From the NCBI GenBank assembly GCA_050260095.1, contig JBLNBQ010000129.1:1-8350 (forward strand): 8,350 bases of DNA. Reading direction: 5' to 3'. How positions within the stretch are numbered: position 1 is the stretch's first letter; each line of letters opens with the position of its first letter. This DNA is from JBLNBQ01 sp050260095. Lineage in GTDB: Bacteria; Bacillota; UBA5301; DYFA01. The position numbers were made by a program, and so were the translations under genes. Shown in pieces: positions 5,771 to 8,350 of the stretch. The notes under the pieces were generated by a model that searched no databases, was not told the DNA's origin, and saw nothing but the letters and a program-made list of their open reading frames with translations.

Positions 5771-7440
5771 GCCAGAGTCACCCCTATCCAGAGGGCAAGG
5801 ACGGCCAGCACCGCCAGGGAACACCCGATGCCCAGAAGTCTCACGCGCCGTTCGTCGAGGGCGTGTTCAAGGTAGTGGCTGCCCACCACGGCCGCGGTGG
5901 CCTGATCGCCGGCGCTGTGGAAACTCTCCCGCCCGGCGTTCTCACCGCAGAGATACGGCGGCCGGACGACCACCGCCCTCCCCCACCACCGCATCGCCAG
6001 GCCGGCCAGGGCGAGGACGGCCAGCGGGACCAGGCCGCCCGCCCCGCCCCGCAAGGCGATCCAGAACGAGAAGACCACCACCCCCAGGCTCAGGACGCCG
6101 AGAACCACCTGCTCCGGCCGGGAAGGCGGCGCGGCCGGAAGCGTGCCGGCGGCCGGGCGGGTCACGACCAGGCCGAGCCAGCGCACCCAGAAGAAGACGG
6201 TCGCGGCGCTGCCCGCCACCGCAAGGCCCAGGAGCGCCGGATGGGTGGCCGCCGCCTCAAGGGTGAGCCACTTGCCCACCAGCACGCCGAAAGGCGGCAG
6301 GAGCAAGGAAAGGATGCCGACGGCCATGGACCAGCCCGTGAGGGGCGCCCGCCGCAGCAGGCCCTCGAACGCCGGCAGGTCGTAGCTGCCGACCGCCCCT
6401 TCGGCGCTGCCGGAAGCGAGGAAGAGCAGCGCCTTGGAGAGGGCGTGGAAGCCCAGGAGCACCAGCCCGGCCAGCACCGCCGCCTTGGTCCCGATCCCAG
6501 CGGCCATGACCATGAGGCCGAGGTTCGCGACGGTCGAGTAGGCCAGCACCCGCTTGGCATGCCGTTGCCCAAGGGCGGCGAAGGAGGCGAAGGCCGAGGT
6601 CAAGGCTCCCAGCGCCGCCACGCCGCCGGCGAGCGTGACGCCCCCGGTCAAGCGGGCGGCGGCCAGCGCCGGCGCCAGGCGGAAGATCAGGTACACCCCG
6701 GCTTTGACCATCGTGGCGGAGTGGAGCAGAGCGGAGACGGGCGCCGGGGCCGCCATGGCTCCGAGCAGCCAATCGGTAAACGGAAACTGGGCGGCCTTGA
6801 TGAGGCCGGCGATGGCGAGGCCGAGCAGCGCCAACTGGATGAAGGGGCCGCTAGCGGGGCCGGCCGTGCGGACGGCTTCCGGCAGGGCGCTGAGATAGGG
6901 CTCGACACCGGCGCGGGCCAGGCCCAGCAAGGCGAAGGTGAAAACCAGCCCGCCGCCGAGGTTGTAGACGAGCGCCTTGCCGGCCGCCCGCACGGCTTCG
7001 TCGGTGCCGTCATGGGCGATCAACAGGGCCGAGCAGAGCGTGGTGGCCTCCCAGAAGACGTGGAGCCAGCGCAGGTCGTTGGCCAGGGAGAGCCCCACCA
7101 TGGCTCCTAGAAAGGTGAACAGGAGCAGGAAGAAGCGCGCCGGGCGAGGCCGCACGGCATGGTGCCGGGCGTGACCCGGCAGGTAGCCCGCCGCGTACAC
7201 GGCCACCGCCGCGCCCAGGCCCACCGTGAGCCCGCTCAGCAGCAAGGCGAGGCCGTCGACCCGCCAGGCGGGCAGGAGCAGCCCACCCCCTTCGCCGCCG
7301 GCGCGGGCGTAGAGGAGCAGTGCGGCTTGAAGCACGCCCAAGACCGCCGGGGCCACCAGACGCTTCCGCAGGGCCCACAGGCCCACGGCGACGGCGAGAA
7401 GCAGGCCGAGCCCTTCCGGGAGACTCGCCAGGCCGTTCAC
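5767..7440 (-). CDS. echA: Group 4 hydrogenase antiporter-like membrane subunit (EchA/HyfB, NuoL/M-like)
   Basis: This polytopic membrane protein of 557 residues with about 14 helices has the Proton_antipo_M domain and should move H+ or Na+ as electrons pass through the complex. Conserved charges of complex I antiporter subunits are present (numbering from GTG 7440). Glu131 lies in FWEATTL, Lys215 in LIKAAQFPF and Lys246 in LHSATMVKAG. Lys336 lies in FHALSKALLFL and Lys390 in FGVLVGKWLTL. It lacks the long C-terminal lateral helix of NuoL and ends with two or three extra helices after a PYLCGEN loop. GTG 7440 is preferred because GGTGG lies 8 bases upstream; GTG 7452, four codons earlier, has no ribosome site. 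It is the first operon gene and the only antiporter-type subunit, as in Ech and unlike Hyf or Mrp-linked complexes. Confidence 0.93.
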   Translation of the reverse strand: MNGLASLPEGLGLLLAVAVGLWALRKRLVAPAVLGVLQAALLLYARAGGEGGGLLLPAWRVDGLALLLSGLTVGLGAAVAVYAAGYLPGHARHHAVRPRPARFFLLLFTFLGAMVGLSLANDLRWLHVFWEATTLCSALLIAHDGTDEAVRAAGKALVYNLGGGLVFTFALLGLARAGVEPYLSALPEAVRTAGPASGPFIQLALLGLAIAGLIKAAQFPFTDWLLGAMAAPAPVSALLHSATMVKAGVYLIFRLAPALAAARLTGGVTLAGGVAALGALTSAFASFAALGQRHAKRVLAYSTVANLGLMVMAAGIGTKAAVLAGLVLLGFHALSKALLFLASGSAEGAVGSYDLPAFEGLLRRAPLTGWSMAVGILSLLLPPFGVLVGKWLTLEAAATHPALLGLAVAGSAATVFFWVRWLGLVVTRPAAGTLPAAPPSRPEQVVLGVLSLGVVVFSFWIALRGGAGGLVPLAVLALAGLAMRWWGRAVVVRPPYLCGENAGRESFHSAGDQATAAVVGSHYLEHALDERRVRLLGIGCSLAVLAVLALWIGVTLA

Positions 7441-7476
7441 CCGCCACCCCACCTTTCTGTTGAGATTGATTCAAAT

Positions 7477-7486
7477 TTGTCGACAA
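7477..7486. promoter_or_regulatory. Palindrome TTGTCGACAA in the echA leader (possible operator)
   Basis: TTGTCGACAA is a perfect 10-bp palindrome centred about 41 bases before the echA start and ~37 bases downstream of the predicted transcription start. Its right half extended, CGACAATT (7481-7488), recurs in the same orientation at 7585-7592. Such a symmetric site in an AT-rich patch is what a dimeric regulator would bind. I cannot name the regulator; it does not match the Rex or FNR consensus well. Confidence 0.35.
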
Positions 7487-7497
7487 TTCATATATAT

Positions 7498-7524
7498 TAG
7501 CTCAGCTAGAGGCTTTCCGAAGCC
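7498..7524 (-). repeat. Two short inverted repeats at the ech transcription start
   Basis: TAGCT-C-AGCTA (7498-7508) is a perfect inverted repeat with a one-base centre. GGCTT-TCCG-AAGCC (7511-7524) is a 5-bp hairpin with a 4-base loop that directly abuts the -10 box. The second straddles the expected +1, so it is more likely a protein site, or chance, than an mRNA hairpin. The first would be near the 5' end of the transcript. Confidence 0.3.
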
Positions 7525-7554
7525 ATTATACCCCCGGCAACGCCCGCTTGCCAG
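7525..7554 (-). promoter_or_regulatory. Promoter of the ech hydrogenase operon
   Basis: On the minus strand a perfect TATAAT lies at 7530-7525. An imperfect -35, CTGGCA (7554-7549, four of six matches to TTGACA), sits 18 bases upstream. Transcription would start near 7518, giving a leader of about 78 bases before GTG 7440. The good -10 with a poor -35, set between two copies of CGACAATT, suggests a promoter that is activated or repressed by a bound factor. The gap 7441-7644 is clearly AT-richer around 7460-7530 than the coding DNA on either side. No good terminator for the upstream mannosyltransferase gene is seen; only a weak imperfect hairpin lies at 7594-7622. Confidence 0.55.
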
Positions 7555-7644
7555 GGTAAATTGTTTGGTTATGTTGCGATTCGCCGACAATTACCCGGAG
7601 CTGCCCGCCGAGGGGCGCCGGGAAGGGGGTGGACCGCTGCCCGG

Positions 7645-8350
7645 TCAGGCCACCCAGTAGAACGAGGCGAAGAGCATGGTCGCCACCGCCAGCCCCGTGG
7701 CGAAGAAAAGGGAGAGCGCGAAATGCGTTTCCTCCTCCCGGACCAGCCCGGCCAGCACCGTGAACCCGGGAAAGAGGACCACCACGTAGCGCGGCAGACT
7801 GGTGAGCGGCGCGAACGGCGTCAGCGACGACAAGGGGATGAGCAGTCCCACCGCGAGGAAGAGCCACTCCGACCAGGGCAGCGTCTTTCTCCCCCGCCAC
7901 AGCAGCGCGAGGAAACCCGCGGCGAAGAGAAGGTCGATCACAGTGTGCACCCTGCTCCACTCCGGAACCGGGCCGGTCAGCCCCCGCCAGAGCGTCGCCG
8001 TGGGCAAGGTGAGGGTGCGCATCCAGAACCGCTGCGCCTCGAGGAAAGCCAGCGGTTCGCCGATGGCCCGGCCCAGCACCAGCATGTGCACGCCGAGCGC
8101 CGCCGGGATGAGGCCGAGGGGCAGCGCATCCTTCAAGGCGTCCGGCAGCGGCCGGCCGTGTGCGACGGCCCGTTCGAGACAGGCCAACCCCAGGACCGGC
8201 AGCAGGAAGACCCCCAGGTTGCGGGTGAGCGTGGCCAGGGCCCCCGCGGCGGCCGCCGCCCACCAGTGCCCGTGGCGGGCCGAAAGGAAGCCCGCGGCCA
8301 CGAAGAGCAGGAAGAGCGATTCCGTATAACCGGCGGAGAAAAAGAGCGAC
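7645..8350 (-). CDS. PIG-V/Gpi18-like membrane mannosyltransferase, C-terminal part, cut by window edge
   Basis: The last 234 codons are visible; the start lies beyond base 8350. The first visible residues read SLFFSAGYTESLFLLF, closely matching the S-x-x-Y-T-E-S-L-F hallmark of the PIG-V/Gpi18 family of dolichyl- or polyprenyl-phosphate-mannose transferases. LATLTRNLGVFLLPV follows, the usual helix after it. Near the end, LTSLPRYVVVLFPGFTVLAG corresponds to the conserved C-terminal helix with the PRY motif. About six to seven membrane helices remain, fitting a GT-C type enzyme that adds a sugar on the outer face of the membrane. In bacteria such proteins are poorly characterised, and the acceptor is unknown. 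It is 204 bases upstream of echA on the same strand, but the ech promoter between them argues for separate transcription. Confidence 0.8.
   Translation of the reverse strand, partial: SLFFSAGYTESLFLLFVAAGFLSARHGHWWAAAAAGALATLTRNLGVFLLPVLGLACLERAVAHGRPLPDALKDALPLGLIPAALGVHMLVLGRAIGEPLAFLEAQRFWMRTLTLPTATLWRGLTGPVPEWSRVHTVIDLLFAAGFLALLWRGRKTLPWSEWLFLAVGLLIPLSSLTPFAPLTSLPRYVVVLFPGFTVLAGLVREEETHFALSLFFATGLAVATMLFASFYWVA

Noticed and set aside
5863..7110. A 415-codon open frame on the plus strand opposite echA
   Set aside because: Its composition is Gly/Arg/Gln/His-rich and low complexity, as expected from reading a membrane-protein gene backwards; no start signal or family match.
2637..7440. Could the block be a respiratory complex I (nuo) operon?
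   Set aside because: The NuoD-like part keeps both CxxC pairs for nickel, and there are no NuoE/F/G, J, K or N genes; it is a hydrogenase.
7461..7475. TTGA-N7-TCAA as an FNR/CooA-type site
   Set aside because: The arms are only four bases and the spacing differs from TTGAT-N4-ATCAA; too weak to call.
7498..7513. TAGCTCAGCTAGAGGC resembles the D-arm of a tRNA
   Set aside because: No acceptor stem, anticodon arm or TTC-containing T-arm can be drawn around it; it is explained by the short inverted repeat in the promoter island.

Overview
The window comes from a GC-rich bacterial genome. Strong Shine-Dalgarno (SD) sites, GTG/TTG starts, a secreted parvulin foldase and an Ech-type hydrogenase fit an anaerobic, possibly thermophilic, high-GC Firmicute-type organism. 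That placement is an inference; no marker gene here fixes it.

Layout. Bases 1-1596 hold three minus-strand genes, read from right to left: a small FmdB-type zinc-ribbon protein, a membrane-anchored polysaccharide deacetylase that overlaps it, and the N-terminal third of an MFS exporter that runs off the left edge. A clear sigma-A-like promoter lies before the FmdB gene. Diverging from it on the plus strand is a secreted parvulin-type peptidyl-prolyl isomerase (1751-2605). It converges on the end of the next block, with a GC-rich hairpin in the 31-base gap.

Bases 2637-7440 are a compact minus-strand operon of five genes for a complete membrane-bound group 4 [NiFe] hydrogenase. In transcription order they are: an antiporter-like NuoL/M homologue (EchA), a NuoH homologue (EchB), the NuoB-like small subunit (EchC), a fused NuoC-NuoD-like large subunit (EchD+EchE) and a 2[4Fe-4S] ferredoxin-like subunit (EchF). 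This is the echABCDEF order known from Methanosarcina and Thermoanaerobacter-type Ech hydrogenases, with echD and echE joined as in HycE/HyfG. The large subunit keeps all four Ni-binding cysteines and stops directly after CxxCTER, so it has no C-terminal peptide to remove. The antiporter-like subunit keeps the charged residues of an ion channel. Together these predict an enzyme that couples ferredoxin oxidation and H2 evolution (or the reverse) to ion transport. No formate dehydrogenase, CO dehydrogenase or maturation gene is present in the window.

Upstream of echA lies an AT-rich intergenic island (7441-7644). It holds a perfect TATAAT, a 10-bp palindrome, a direct repeat of half of that palindrome 104 bp away, and two short inverted repeats: a plausible regulated promoter. 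At the right edge is the C-terminal part of a PIG-V/Gpi18-like membrane mannosyltransferase on the minus strand.

Apart from the hydrogenase's fused architecture and its promoter island, the window reads as ordinary chromosome. I see no mobile element, CRISPR array, phage gene, rRNA or tRNA, and no clearly undescribed system.
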